Below are positions 21,201 to 29,365 of a stretch of DNA of 64,000 bases, piece after piece. How positions within the stretch are numbered: the stretch's first letter is position 1; the number at the start of each line of letters is the position of its first letter. Under the pieces are notes generated by a model. The model searched no databases and was not told the origin of the DNA. It was given only the letters and a program-made list of their open reading frames with translations. This stretch comes from Burkholderiaceae bacterium. GTDB taxonomy: Bacteria > Pseudomonadota > Gammaproteobacteria > Burkholderiales > Burkholderiaceae_C. Position numbers and translations under genes: made by a program. The stretch covers positions 3,472,001 to 3,536,000 of the forward strand of contig JACKLI010000001.1 of NCBI GenBank assembly GCA_024235995.1, in the 5' to 3' direction.

Positions 21201-21877
21201 GTGTCGCGGGTTTTGGTCTTGCCGCTCGCCATTGTGAACAGGCGATCCGGCGGCGAGCCCGGGAAGTCGTAGCGCAGCGCGTCCGACAGGTCGCAGGTGA
21301 CCACCACCGCCTGGTAGTCCTGGATGCTGCTGCCCGAGCCAAAGCTGAAAGTACGGGTTTCCGACTCGATGCGCGTAATACGGATGTATTGCGAATACTC
21401 GTTGGCCAGGCCTTCACTCATCACGAGGAACAGGGTCTTGCCGATGGTCGGCAGCTCCGAGCCCACACGCTGGAAGAGCTGGATGCTGCGTTGGCCCGCG
21501 ATGTGGTTCTCAAGCAAAAAGCCGTTCCACATCGAACCCTTGTTGAGGTAGGCCTCGATGCGGTCGCGCGCGTTGGTGCGGCGGTCGAACACCTCCTCGG
21601 TGGAGAAGACGGTGACGGCCACGCGCGGATCGGCAGGCGGATCGGACACCACCACGTTACCGCCCAGATAGGTGTCGGTGGTGTCGGTCTGGATGCTCGC
21701 GAACACCTTGCGCAGGTTCACTCGCCCGCCCGCACGATCCAGTTCCGAGATGTCGTTGAACAGCGAGTTGCTCGCGCCGTCCACGATGACGTTGGAGGTG
21801 GGCGCGCCGCCGCCTTCTGCGACGTCGTCCATCACCTGACTGGCGACCAGCTTCACGTCGCCTGCAAGAATGGGCAT
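18272..21877 (-). CDS. Large tail/baseplate protein with six tandem beta-domain repeats
   Basis: 1201 aa. Residues 1-280 are a tail-associated N-terminal region. From about 310 to 870 a unit of roughly 70-140 residues recurs six times. Each copy starts near P-G-(T/S)-(I/V/L), carries a (D/N)-(D/N)-G turn and ends in G-(T/S/N)-(I/V)-x-Y-x-x-G followed by a beta strand: GTVNYGRG (339), GTVSYTTG (435), GTINYQTG (521), GSVNYSTG (633), GNINYANG (769), GTIDYETG (852). The C-terminal 300 residues contain no obvious enzyme motif. This is probably an extended tail-tip or fibre protein between tape measure and receptor-binding genes. Function beyond virion structure is not recognised. Confidence 0.7.
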   Translation of the reverse strand: MPILAGDVKLVASQVMDDVAEGGGAPTSNVIVDGASNSLFNDISELDRAGGRVNLRKVFASIQTDTTDTYLGGNVVVSDPPADPRVAVTVFSTEEVFDRRTNARDRIEAYLNKGSMWNGFLLENHIAGQRSIQLFQRVGSELPTIGKTLFLVMSEGLANEYSQYIRITRIESETRTFSFGSGSSIQDYQAVVVTCDLSDALRYDFPGSPPDRLFTMASGKTKTRDTVVADAAKYCGVVKTTQPVSIGDVAASVTSVFTQLVPSAQTETPLLDLTAGGTSETLIESDNGTVSYTTSVAFNASTVLSVGNAIQPGTLSITVSGATLVDNGGDLLSGATVVGTVNYGRGQVALASSAPTYSGSKTITFRPAAAPIRVADTAGIRVDIESRSYNYILTIVPSPSPGTIQVSYRAQGKWYDLRDNGAGVLKGASPEYGVGTVSYTTGTVAVTLGALPDVGSEIVYAWGGKANYFNRSGGSIAPPAVAFQLSNAGVTPGSVSITWNDGTARTATDDGKGAISGHASGTINYQTGLIQITPAALPAGGQTYSVAYTWGPPNEETFPAPLRNGDGSIDVEVDFDGLIPGTVELEWNLLIDLYEYISTTPAELQLIRQIDPIKIVKDDGLGVLRDPQGTAFGSVNYSTGVIHFVPDTTVRIPVARYSVTRIGWTRNASNALVPVYRNLFSHWEYITAGASMPIDESGWAKVRFRAAGTSNAVNDSFTAGALAIDLTPSFAENIVPGSINFTLGGKTYFDRLGSLYYDLNPVTGAATLAGNINYANGAASITAWVPAASNAVGLRSLLTTLDGTPVDEVTFRVPASPVRPSSLQLLATRLSGGTINVNANNNGDITGTDVVGTIDYETGVVRVRFGSWVVAAGNEGQSWYDPDAVITIDGVAKIFKPVPVFADTIKYNAVAYSYLPLDADIIGLDPVRLPQDGRVPIFRAGDFAVIGHTATVGPLTATSGQVVDCGRERLSRVRVLDGNGDVVTTDYTADLEAGTVTFGVVTGLVQPLTVEHRIEDMAQVSDVQISGRLAFTRQITHDYPVGSHVSSALVSGDLRAYVSNLFDQATWNGTFLDAITGSAATATYNDVLAPIVVTNAGAITERWAIQFTNATSFNVIGEHVGVIATGTTGSNIAPINPATGKPYFTLAVIGWGSGWATGNVLRFNTTGALFPVWVVRTIQQGPETVTNDAFTLLVRGDVDRP

Positions 21878-21893
21878 GGAATTCTCCAGTGAA

Positions 21894-22301
21894 TCAGAGC
21901 TGCATCAGCCGCAAGGTGATGCGATAGAAATCGGTGTCGGATTGCGCCGGGAAGCCCAGCACGGGTTCGGCGTCGATGGCGGTGTCGGCGTGACGGAAGG
22001 CCACGGTGAACACGCGCGCATCGCGCAGCGTGAGCTCGAACCGCCCACTGGCCGCAGCCAGGGGCGCAGCGGCCCAGGTGTGCAAGGTGGCCACCGTCGC
22101 GCGTGTCACCCACGCCATGTCCGATGGGCCAACCAGCGTGATCGGGCGGCCCGCCTGCCTTGTTGCTGACTGCACCAGCAGCGCGCCGGTGAGCAGGTAG
22201 GACACGGAGGCCACGGCGGGCGACCACGCGTGCTCGTCCGCCCACAGCAAGTCGTCCGGCAATGGCAACGCCACCCCGGTAGCGAGGTTCTTCAGGTACA
22301 T
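21894..22301 (-). CDS. Small phage tail protein after the tape measure
   Basis: 135 aa. LKNLATGVALPLPDDLLWADE at the start, a central VQSATRQAGRPITLVG and the C-terminal FPAQSDTDFYRITLRLMQL fit small distal-tail proteins that follow tape-measure genes in siphoviruses (fragments given only as locators). It is 36 nt after the tape measure and 16 nt before the repeat protein. No membrane or catalytic features. Confidence 0.6.
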   Translation of the reverse strand: MYLKNLATGVALPLPDDLLWADEHAWSPAVASVSYLLTGALLVQSATRQAGRPITLVGPSDMAWVTRATVATLHTWAAAPLAAASGRFELTLRDARVFTVAFRHADTAIDAEPVLGFPAQSDTDFYRITLRLMQL

Positions 22302-22337
22302 CGGGAATACCTCAGACAGAGAAACAGGAGCGCACGG

Positions 22338-25300
22338 TCAAGCCGTGCGGCCGCGCGCAGCATCCAGCAGTTGCAGCAAGCGCGACTCCTCGCGTGCATC
22401 GACCGTGGCATTGACCTTGTTGCCGCCTGCAGCCAACTCCACCCGCACGGTGCGGGTCGGGGCACTATCGGGCAGTGACGGACGTGGCAGGCTGCTGCCC
22501 ACGGGTTGCACCAAACCACCCGAGGCAAAGCCCTGGATGCTCGCCATCGCTCGTCCGGCCAGTGCCTGCGCCGGAGCGCTCAAGTTGTTGATAGCCTCGA
22601 AGAAGCCCGCACCGTAGCGGGCGACGGCCTGCCGGTTCACGACGAACTCGCCGGGGGTGAGCATCGCCGGGACGGTGTCGGATTTCGCCAAGCCACCGCG
22701 CCGGTAGAACTCGCCCTGGTTTTGCTCCATGTAGTCGATCAGCTCGCGCTCCAGGTCTTTGCCCCAGAGCAGCGGCTGGGCCATCGCTTGCCGCCACGTC
22801 TGCTTGATCCGCTCCAGGTTCTGGCGCTCGTTGCCGGTCAGGGTCTTGCGGCCGATGAAGTCCGACAGCACGCGCCGATCTTCCTGCGCCTGCTTGCCAT
22901 AGTTGTCCATTGTCTTGCTGCGCATATCCAGACTGACCGATGCGCCGTAGTTCCACTGCAGCCAGCTGGTGTACTCGTTCATCCCCTGCAGGCCGAGGTC
23001 GATCATCTTGAGCGCCTCGAACGCTTCGCGGTTCTTCTTGGGCCTGCTCGGCTTGTCTTTGGGATCGGAGCCTGTGGAGCCGGTGCCACCCAATGAGGCA
23101 ACGCGCCCGCCGACCGCGAAGTGGGCGATGCCCCCAGCGACACTGTTTGCCAAACGCGAGAGCGCGCCGCTGCCGTACTTCTGCACCGCCGCCTTGCGGA
23201 TCACGAAGGCACCGGCCTCGAGGGTGCGTGGCACGGTATCGTGGTGGCCGGAGCCGGGCACCGAGCCACCGCTCATCCGGGGAAAGGCGGGAGCCACCGC
23301 GCCGCCGTCGGCAAACCGTCGAACACCACCGCCAACCAGACCGCCAGTGGCGTTGGTTTCCACCTTGGTCACGTAGATGGTGTGGGTGCTCGAGGTGTTG
23401 CGCCCATTGAGGCTGTCGATCTCCGCGCGCACCGCGCCGACGTTGCTGGCGACCTGATGCTGAGATTCGGTCTGGATGCGATCCAGCGCCTTGATCATCC
23501 CTTCGACATTGGTGATCGCCGCCTGCGCTTTCTCGGTCGCTACCTTCAGTTCGAACTGCGCGTTTTGGTCGGCGTAGGCCTTGAGCCGATCCAGCGCGTC
23601 GCGTGCCTTGCTGACGTCGGCATCGACCGGCAGCGTCTTGCCTTCCTTGAGCAACTGCTCGTATTCCTTGAGCTTCTGCTCCGCTTCCTGCAGGTCGGCC
23701 TGGATCTGGAGCAGGTACTCTTTCTCAGCCAGCGCCTTGTCCAGATCAGTAATTGCCTGATCGAAGCGCGTGGTGTCGGCGTCGAGCGTTACCTTGAGCC
23801 CGTCACGGAGCTTGGCGGTGATGTCGTCGATCTGGCGCGTGGTCTCGGCCAGCGTGCGCTGAATCTCATCGCGTGCGGTGATCGCCGAGCGTGCCGCCGT
23901 TTGGTGCGCCGCGCTTTCAGCATCCAGCGTCTGGTTGAGGATTTCTTCAGACTCACGGATGCGGTCGATGGCCTCACGCACGCCCTGTTTGCCTTGAACC
24001 GCCTGAGCGTCGGCATCCTTGGCCTTCTGCGCCAGTTCCGCGCGCAACTGGTCAGCCTGCCGCATCAATTCGGTCGCCTGCTGGTACTCCTGCCTGCGGT
24101 AGGCCTCGCGCGACTGCGCTTCCAGTTGCGTGACCTGTGACACTGCCTGCTCGGACTGCCTGCGGGCCTCCTCGCCGCGCTTGGCCTCGTTGGTCTGACT
24201 GGTGGCCACCTGCGCGGCCATGTCCATCGCCTTCTGCGCGAGCTGGCGTGCAAGCTCCAATTCACCGTTGGCCAGCGCCTGTCGCGCCTGCTCCTGCATC
24301 TCGGCGATCTGGCGCTTGCGATCCTCGGTCGCCTCGTACTCGGTCATGCCCTGGCGGCGGATGTCGCGGATGCGCTCCTCCGTGGACATCGACAACTGGC
24401 GCTTGGCTTCCTCGATGCGCTGCACCTCCGCCAGATGCCGGTTGGCCTCGGCGTTGAGGGCGTCGATGTGTTGGCGGTACTCGGAGAGCGCCTGCGCCAG
24501 CGTCTGGCGCTTGGTGGCGAGGATGTCGTTCTCGACACGCTGCACGTTGGCCCGGCGCTCCTCCTCGGTCTGGCCTTGCCGGGCGGCAGCCTCCTTGCGC
24601 GCCTGCGTTTCCTGATCGATCAGGCCGAGCGTCTCGGTCGTGGCCTGACGGCGCAGGGTCGCCTGCTGCGTCAGCGCTTCGGTGAGGAGCTGCGTGGATT
24701 TGGTGATCTTGGCGGTTTCGGACTGCTGGGTACGTTCTAGTTCCGCCTTCTCCTGCTCGTAGCGCGCCTTCACCGCAGTGATCTGCGTTTGCAGATTGGC
24801 CTCGACAATGGCGGTGAACCCTTTGTAGGCCTCGGCCATTTTGGCGGTGGCGTCGTTGACCACACCTTGGGCCTTGCCGACCGCCTGTTCGACCTCGCCC
24901 AGCCGGGACTTGAGTTTTTCCAGGGCGGCGTGCACGGCCTCGATGCCGCGCCCGACCGCTTCCTGCGTTCCCTGGCGCACGGCTTCGAGTCGCTTGGCGA
25001 TCTCCTCGGCAGCGGTCGCGGCGGTGTTCATCGCGCCTTGGGCTGCGTTTGCGCCTTCGGTGGCGTCGGCGTACATCTCGGCGAAGATGCGATTCATCTC
25101 CGCAAGCCGCTGTTCGTGCCGCTTGGTGGCTTCGGCGATGGTGTCGGACGTGAAGATGGCGGCGAACACCTCCCACTGGAAGCGCAGGTGCTCGATGCCC
25201 TTCATCAGCACCTCGACCATGAAGATGCCCGCTTTGCGGACGATCTCGAACTTCTCCGACAGCCACGTCCCGATCTCCCAGCCGATGATGGCCGCACCGA

Positions 25301-26390
25301 GCACCCCGAAAGCGACGCGCAGCTTGCCGACGGTGGCGATGGCGTTCGACATCGACAGGTTGGCCGCCGCCCACGCCGCCGCCGTGGTGCTGGCCGCCGT
25401 TACCGCCGCCGCACCTGCGGTCTGCCACGCGATGATCAGCGCCGGGATCAGGCGGTAGACCAGTACCGCGAGGCCGACCTCGGCGATGCGTCCCAGCCAC
25501 TTCATCACCGTGTCCAGGTTCTCCGACAGCCACGTCAGGGCCTCGGCGAGCTTCTTGGTGAAGCCGGTCGATTCATCGAGCTTGCTGACCCACTGCCCGA
25601 AGGCGTTCGACAGACGCGTGAAGGCCTGGCTGACGGTCATCGGCAGTTGCGCGTACTCGGCGGCCAGCTTGTCCTTCTGGCTCATCAGCGCGTTGACCAC
25701 CACGTCGGCGGTCAGGCGGCCTTCCTCGGCGAGCTTGCGCAGCCGTCCGATGGGCACGTTCAGGCCGTCGGCCAGTGCCTTGGCGAGACGCGGGCTGTTT
25801 TCGACGACAGAGTTGAATTCCTCGCCGCGCAGCACGCCTGAGGCCAGGGCCTGCCCGAACTGCAGCAGGGACGACTGCGCCTCGGCAGCCGATGCGCCGG
25901 AGATGCGCAGCGCCTGCGAGATACTTTCGGTGAGCGCGAGGGCATCCTGCTGCTCGCCGCCCAGCATCCGCACCGCCTGTTGGAGCTTGCCGTAGAGCGT
26001 GGCGGTTTCCTGGATCGGCACGCCGATGCGCTGCGCGATGGCGAACAGTTCTTTCTGGGCCACCGTGTACTCGCGGCTGCCTGCGGTGGCCAGCTTCAGG
26101 CGCGCGGACATCATGTTCCAGGCGTCAGCGATCTGGACAATCTCCTGCACCTTGCCGCTGGCCCAGTTGATGGTGAGGAAGGCCAGCAACTGAGTCTTGG
26201 CCTTGGCGACCTGATCACCAAAGGCGTTCATTCCGGCCTTGACCTCGGCCACCCCGGCAGCGGCCTTGTCGCCTGCGGTCTTGGCGCTGGAGCCGAACCC
26301 GCCGAGGCTGCGCTCGGCCGATGTGATGGCGCGTTTGAGCCCCTCGTCTGCACCTTCGAGGGCGACGAGGATGGAAATGCGGTTCGCCAT
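22338..26390 (-). CDS. Tail tape-measure protein
   Basis: 1350 aa from ATG 26390 (MANRISILVALEGAD). The N-terminal 300 residues match the tape-measure domain pattern (QEIVQIADAWNMMSARLKLA, LYGKLQQAVRML). Hydrophobic helices around residues 315-390 (VLVYRLIPALIIAWQ, AFGVLGAAIIGWEIG) are followed by some 500 residues of Ala/Gln/Glu-rich coiled coil (residues 430-930). A Gly-rich C-terminus carries repeated FAVGG and FASGG segments. The protein sets tail length; at about 0.15 nm per residue it predicts a tail near 200 nm, hence a siphovirus. Position after the chaperone pair is standard. Confidence 0.93.
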   Translation of the reverse strand: MANRISILVALEGADEGLKRAITSAERSLGGFGSSAKTAGDKAAAGVAEVKAGMNAFGDQVAKAKTQLLAFLTINWASGKVQEIVQIADAWNMMSARLKLATAGSREYTVAQKELFAIAQRIGVPIQETATLYGKLQQAVRMLGGEQQDALALTESISQALRISGASAAEAQSSLLQFGQALASGVLRGEEFNSVVENSPRLAKALADGLNVPIGRLRKLAEEGRLTADVVVNALMSQKDKLAAEYAQLPMTVSQAFTRLSNAFGQWVSKLDESTGFTKKLAEALTWLSENLDTVMKWLGRIAEVGLAVLVYRLIPALIIAWQTAGAAAVTAASTTAAAWAAANLSMSNAIATVGKLRVAFGVLGAAIIGWEIGTWLSEKFEIVRKAGIFMVEVLMKGIEHLRFQWEVFAAIFTSDTIAEATKRHEQRLAEMNRIFAEMYADATEGANAAQGAMNTAATAAEEIAKRLEAVRQGTQEAVGRGIEAVHAALEKLKSRLGEVEQAVGKAQGVVNDATAKMAEAYKGFTAIVEANLQTQITAVKARYEQEKAELERTQQSETAKITKSTQLLTEALTQQATLRRQATTETLGLIDQETQARKEAAARQGQTEEERRANVQRVENDILATKRQTLAQALSEYRQHIDALNAEANRHLAEVQRIEEAKRQLSMSTEERIRDIRRQGMTEYEATEDRKRQIAEMQEQARQALANGELELARQLAQKAMDMAAQVATSQTNEAKRGEEARRQSEQAVSQVTQLEAQSREAYRRQEYQQATELMRQADQLRAELAQKAKDADAQAVQGKQGVREAIDRIRESEEILNQTLDAESAAHQTAARSAITARDEIQRTLAETTRQIDDITAKLRDGLKVTLDADTTRFDQAITDLDKALAEKEYLLQIQADLQEAEQKLKEYEQLLKEGKTLPVDADVSKARDALDRLKAYADQNAQFELKVATEKAQAAITNVEGMIKALDRIQTESQHQVASNVGAVRAEIDSLNGRNTSSTHTIYVTKVETNATGGLVGGGVRRFADGGAVAPAFPRMSGGSVPGSGHHDTVPRTLEAGAFVIRKAAVQKYGSGALSRLANSVAGGIAHFAVGGRVASLGGTGSTGSDPKDKPSRPKKNREAFEALKMIDLGLQGMNEYTSWLQWNYGASVSLDMRSKTMDNYGKQAQEDRRVLSDFIGRKTLTGNERQNLERIKQTWRQAMAQPLLWGKDLERELIDYMEQNQGEFYRRGGLAKSDTVPAMLTPGEFVVNRQAVARYGAGFFEAINNLSAPAQALAGRAMASIQGFASGGLVQPVGSSLPRPSLPDSAPTRTVRVELAAGGNKVNATVDAREESRLLQLLDAARGRTA

Positions 26391-26391
26391 C

Positions 26392-27036
26392 TCAGTCCAC
26401 CAGCCGCAACTGCTTCTCGATCCGGGCCGAGAGACGCGGAATACGCCCGGCGACAATGCCTTCGACGTTCAGTCGCTTCTTGAGCTGCACCCGGGGCACC
26501 AGCACGGCAATGGGCACATCCGCGCCGCGTTTGAGCCGCTTGATGCCCTCGGCTTTTCGGTAGCGGCGCTTGAATCCCGACAATGGTCGGTCGTGTTCCT
26601 TGATGTTCTCAGCCATCAGCACGATGTTCCCCTTGGCGTTCTTGATGAAATAGGCGTTGCCGCCGCGCATCAGCTCGGCGATCTGCGCCTTGAAGCGTTT
26701 GCGGCCGACCCGCCCGTGCAGCGGGATCAGCATCCGGCCACCGATCACGCCGCCGCGTTCGTGGATGCCCGACCACGGGATGCGCGAGCCGACGTAGAGC
26801 GCGGGCAGCCGGTTCTTGTCCTTGTCCAGCACCTTGGCGGTGAAGCCCTTGACGAAGGACTTCTTGACCACCGTCATCTGACCGGCAACGTGGCTGCGCA
26901 CGTCCTGCTTGAGTTCGGCGGTCTCACTGGCGATGCCGCGTGCGACCGCCTTCTGTACCTTCTCGCGGAACTCGCCGCCCCAGCGACGCAACTGCGCCTG
27001 CGCGGCCTTGCTATCGATGCGAACCGAGATGCGCAT
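26392..27036 (-). CDS. Tail-associated protein (DUF6441-like)
   Basis: 214 aa from ATG 27036; upstream in-frame codons exist but the gene then overlaps the frameshifted chaperone more deeply. Basic protein: ISVRIDSKAAQAQLRRW, WSGIHERGGVIGGRMLIPL, KRFKAQIAELM. It resembles gp10/gpZ-type tail-completion proteins, except that it lies between chaperone and tape measure. The first 26 nt overlap the end of the -1 frame of the chaperone gene. Family label is tentative. Confidence 0.6.
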   Translation of the reverse strand: MRISVRIDSKAAQAQLRRWGGEFREKVQKAVARGIASETAELKQDVRSHVAGQMTVVKKSFVKGFTAKVLDKDKNRLPALYVGSRIPWSGIHERGGVIGGRMLIPLHGRVGRKRFKAQIAELMRGGNAYFIKNAKGNIVLMAENIKEHDRPLSGFKRRYRKAEGIKRLKRGADVPIAVLVPRVQLKKRLNVEGIVAGRIPRLSARIEKQLRLVD

Positions 27037-27618
27037 GGTCTTGGAGCCTGTCAAGGGTCTGGTCAAGGTGACGCGGATCGCCGCGTGCGCCGATGGCGAT
27101 CAGCGAGAGCAGGCGCGCATCGCGCGCCGCGTCCTCCCGCACGGTGGCGGCTGCGAAGCCGCTCACCTGCGCCAGGGTGTAGTCGAGGATGTCCGGCAGT
27201 CGGTGGCCGTGGGCAATCAGGTGCTGGACGGTGTCGAACCAGCCGTGGCCGCTGTGGCCGCCACTGCGCTGGTCTGCACGATCAGACAGTCGAGACGAGG
27301 CATCACCGTCCGGGTAAAAAAATCCGCGTTCACCTCGATCACCTTCGCCGCCAGCAGGATGGCCTCGTCGGCGGCCAACTCATCGACCCACGCGCGCGGC
27401 TTGCCGACGGCAATCGACACCGCTGTGAGCAGGTCGTCGCCGCGCTCGCCGAACAGCGCCAGCCAGTCGATGCCATCGCCACCAATCTGCTGCATCACCG
27501 GCGTGATCGCGCGCAGGAAGGCGGGCATCTGCCCGACCTTGAGGGGCTTGATGGCCAGCAGCTCGCCGTCGATCACCAGTTCCACCCCTTGCTGGATGAG
27601 GGTTTCCAGATCGCTCAT
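27011..27618 (-). CDS. Tail assembly chaperone, -1 frameshift fusion (gpGT analogue)
   Basis: The first 101 codons (27618-27316) are shared with the short form. On the minus strand the codons are GAT TTT TTT ACC. A -1 slip on T-TTT-TTT continues as TAC CCG GAC..., which stays open for a further 101 residues to TAG at 27013-27011, giving 202 aa. The -1 part (GWFDTVQHLIAHGHRLPD, LLSLIAIGARGDP) has no start of its own and is otherwise an unexplained open frame in the gap before the next gene. Fusion proteins of this type recruit tube protein to the tape measure. Confidence 0.82.
27217..27618 (-). CDS. Tail assembly chaperone, short form (gpG analogue)
   Basis: 133 aa, MSDLETLIQQGVELVIDG at the start. 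Small helical protein between the tail tube and tape-measure genes, the position of lambda G. It ends at TGA 27217 unless ribosomes slip at the T7 run at 27316-27322. The short form would be in excess and coats the tape measure during tail assembly. Confidence 0.85.
   Translation of the reverse strand: MSDLETLIQQGVELVIDGELLAIKPLKVGQMPAFLRAITPVMQQIGGDGIDWLALFGERGDDLLTAVSIAVGKPRAWVDELAADEAILLAAKVIEVNADFFTRTVMPRLDCLIVQTSAVAATAATAGSTPSST
27316..27322 (-). promoter_or_regulatory. Programmed -1 ribosomal frameshift slippery site
   Basis: Seven consecutive T on the minus strand, phased as xxT TTT TTT in the 0 frame, ideal X-XXY-YYZ geometry. It is placed 99 nt before the 0-frame stop, between gpG- and T-type coding stretches. 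GC-rich inverted sequences follow within 30 nt; a stimulatory stem was not modelled. Confidence 0.8.
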
Positions 27619-27635
27619 GGTTGGCCTCACCTCGT

Positions 27636-28388
27636 TCACAGCTGCACGATGCGGCCGAACTGGCCCAGCACCGCGTCATAGGGCTTGGTGGTGTCGGCCA
27701 GGAGCGAGCCTTCCAGTTCGAACTTGTTGTACTCGTCCGAGATGAAAGAGATCTCCTTGAGCGGATCGAATGCGACGCGGTACAGCTCGACCAGAACCTT
27801 GGCGTTGCCCTGCGCGGTGTTGATACCTTCCAGGCGCAGATAACGCTCCGGCACCGACTGCGTGAAGATGCCAATCTCGGTGGTCACGCCGTAGGTGTAA
27901 GCGGCCTTGAAAGGCGCGGTGAAGCCGGTGATCTCCAGAAACTGGAGGGCACCGAAGTCGGTATCCACCGTGTAGTGGGTGCCTGCGGTCAGCGTCCCAG
28001 GCGTACCTGCCGAATCGGTGACCACGACCGCCGACACCTTGGGGTGAGCAAAGAAGTAGCGGTCGCCGACCACCGGAGACTCGCCGCCGATGGGCTCAGC
28101 GGTCACCGAGCCCGTGCTGCCGGTGATGTGGTTGCCGTACAGCGCCAGGGCGAGGTTCTCCTTGGTGAACTCCTCGATGGTGAGGTTCACGGTGGCCGAC
28201 TTTTGCTTGACCATCCGGTGGTCGAGCGAGCGCTGGCCGGTCTGGCTCTCGTAGTGCTCCAGCACGTCGGTCTTGAGCGAGAGCTTGAGCTCGGCGACGT
28301 TGCCGGGCGAGCGCACTTCGATGGGCAGGCCCGCTGCGTCGCGTTTACCGAGGAAGACGCGGCCCTGAAAACTGGCGTAGGTGCTCAT
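27636..28388 (-). CDS. Major tail (tube) protein
   Basis: 250 aa. STYASFQGRVFLGKRD at the start, a beta-rich body (SATVNLTIEEFTKENLALALY, and DFGALQFLEITGF), and a C-terminal ISFISDEYNKFELEGSLLAD typical of siphovirus tube proteins (quoted as locators). It lies directly upstream of the chaperone genes, the conserved order tube-G-GT-tape measure. It polymerises into the tail tube. Overlaps the small gene upstream by 4 nt. Confidence 0.88.
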   Translation of the reverse strand: MSTYASFQGRVFLGKRDAAGLPIEVRSPGNVAELKLSLKTDVLEHYESQTGQRSLDHRMVKQKSATVNLTIEEFTKENLALALYGNHITGSTGSVTAEPIGGESPVVGDRYFFAHPKVSAVVVTDSAGTPGTLTAGTHYTVDTDFGALQFLEITGFTAPFKAAYTYGVTTEIGIFTQSVPERYLRLEGINTAQGNAKVLVELYRVAFDPLKEISFISDEYNKFELEGSLLADTTKPYDAVLGQFGRIVQL

Positions 28389-28606
28389 GATTTGGATTCC
28401 TTGCGTTGGGTGGTGATGGGGCGAATGGGTTCGATGGGTCCGCCGTCGCCTTGCGGCTGGGGCTCGGGTACGGGCTGGCGGTCATGGCGGGCGATGCCAT
28501 TGGCGATGAGCCAGTCGGCAGTACCGCTATCCACATCGAGCCGGTCGCCTGCCTTGTGGGCTTGGCCCGCGTGGGTGTGCGGCTGAGTCAGAACGATGTA
28601 AGTCAT
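28385..28606 (-). CDS. Small phage protein (DUF7210-like)
   Basis: 73 aa. ATG 28606 is preferred over 28615 because AAGGGA lies 8 nt upstream. MTYIVLTQPHTHAGQAHKAGDRLDVDSG, quoted here only as start MTYIVLTQPHTHAGQ, and TADWLIANGIARHD resemble the short proteins with a KAGD...A.WLI pattern that sit near head-tail genes in many phages. The last 30 residues are Pro/Gln-rich and probably disordered. Overlaps the tail tube start by 4 nt. Confidence 0.65.
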   Translation of the reverse strand: MTYIVLTQPHTHAGQAHKAGDRLDVDSGTADWLIANGIARHDRQPVPEPQPQGDGGPIEPIRPITTQRKESKS

Positions 28607-28611
28607 GGGTG

Positions 28612-29058
28612 TCATCCCTTGGTTGAAAGGTCGGTGTCGAGCGTCCGGTAGGTGATCGCGTAGCGCGCGGGGATCATGGCTGCCACCGCATCGGCGTCTT
28701 CGACGTCCCACTCGCATTCCTGCTCGCGCAGCCCCAAGACAAGGCCGCCCAGGTTCCGGTCGGCCAGCAGAGCGGCGTGGGCGGCTGTGATCAGCCGGTC
28801 GGCTTCGGTTTCCGGAATTGCGGGAGGCACCGCGCGGGCCAGCGCGACCAAGCGCACCGTGAGCTCGCGCGTGACGCGGTCGTTGGCGCGCTCGGTGATC
28901 GACTCGGACTCGGGGAACACCACCAGCGCGGGGCATTGCTCCCGGCTGATGGCCACCGTGGGCGAGCGGTGCAGCGTCGCCCCAAGCGTCTCCACCGGCG
29001 TGCGGACAGCCGCCATCACCGCGAGCAGAATCTGTTCGCGGATCGAGTTGCCGGACAT
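28612..29058 (-). CDS. Tail terminator/minor tail protein candidate
   Basis: 148 aa. IREQILLAVMAAVRTPVETL at the N-terminus, then FPESESITERANDRVTRELT and a C-terminal MIPARYAITYRTLDTDLSTKG-like ending (locators only). The pattern of an N-terminal helix, a beta sandwich and a YRT.. end is that of gpU/gp-type tail terminators, which cap the tail before joining the head. Position between head-joiner and tube genes agrees. Confidence 0.68.
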   Translation of the reverse strand: MSGNSIREQILLAVMAAVRTPVETLGATLHRSPTVAISREQCPALVVFPESESITERANDRVTRELTVRLVALARAVPPAIPETEADRLITAAHAALLADRNLGGLVLGLREQECEWDVEDADAVAAMIPARYAITYRTLDTDLSTKG

Positions 29059-29062
29059 GGCG

Positions 29063-29365
29063 CTACACCCGGGTTAGCTGTGCGCGCATCTCCGAGCCGT
29101 CGCCCACGGCCCGGGTGCTACGCACCTGATAGATCACGCCATCGATCTCGACCGCCTCGCGCGGACCCAGACCTTTGAGGACCGAAGCCGGATAGCACAT
29201 CTGGTAATCGGTGGACGAAGCCAGCCCGTCGAACACCGTGTCGTCCGGCGCAGTGAAGCCGACCGCGTGCGTCTGCGACGGCGAGCCATCGGAAGGCTGC
29301 CAATGGCAGCGTACCGTCAGCCCCGCGTTGGCGGCAGACTGGTACAGGCGTTCGATCAACTTCAT
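29063..29365 (-). CDS. Head-tail joining protein candidate
   Basis: 100 aa from ATG 29365, which overlaps the capsid stop. KLIERLYQSAANAGLTV, FTAPDDTVFDGLASS and YPASVLKGLGPREAVEIDG suggest the small beta-barrel head completion proteins (gpFII-like or ATP-binding sugar-transporter-like). It lies between capsid and tail-terminator genes. No further motif. Confidence 0.65.
   Translation of the reverse strand: MKLIERLYQSAANAGLTVRCHWQPSDGSPSQTHAVGFTAPDDTVFDGLASSTDYQMCYPASVLKGLGPREAVEIDGVIYQVRSTRAVGDGSEMRAQLTRV

Noticed and set aside
20645..21892. 415-codon frame antisense to the large tail protein
   Set aside because: High-GC shadow; no motifs, no sensible start, and it would oppose a continuous late operon.
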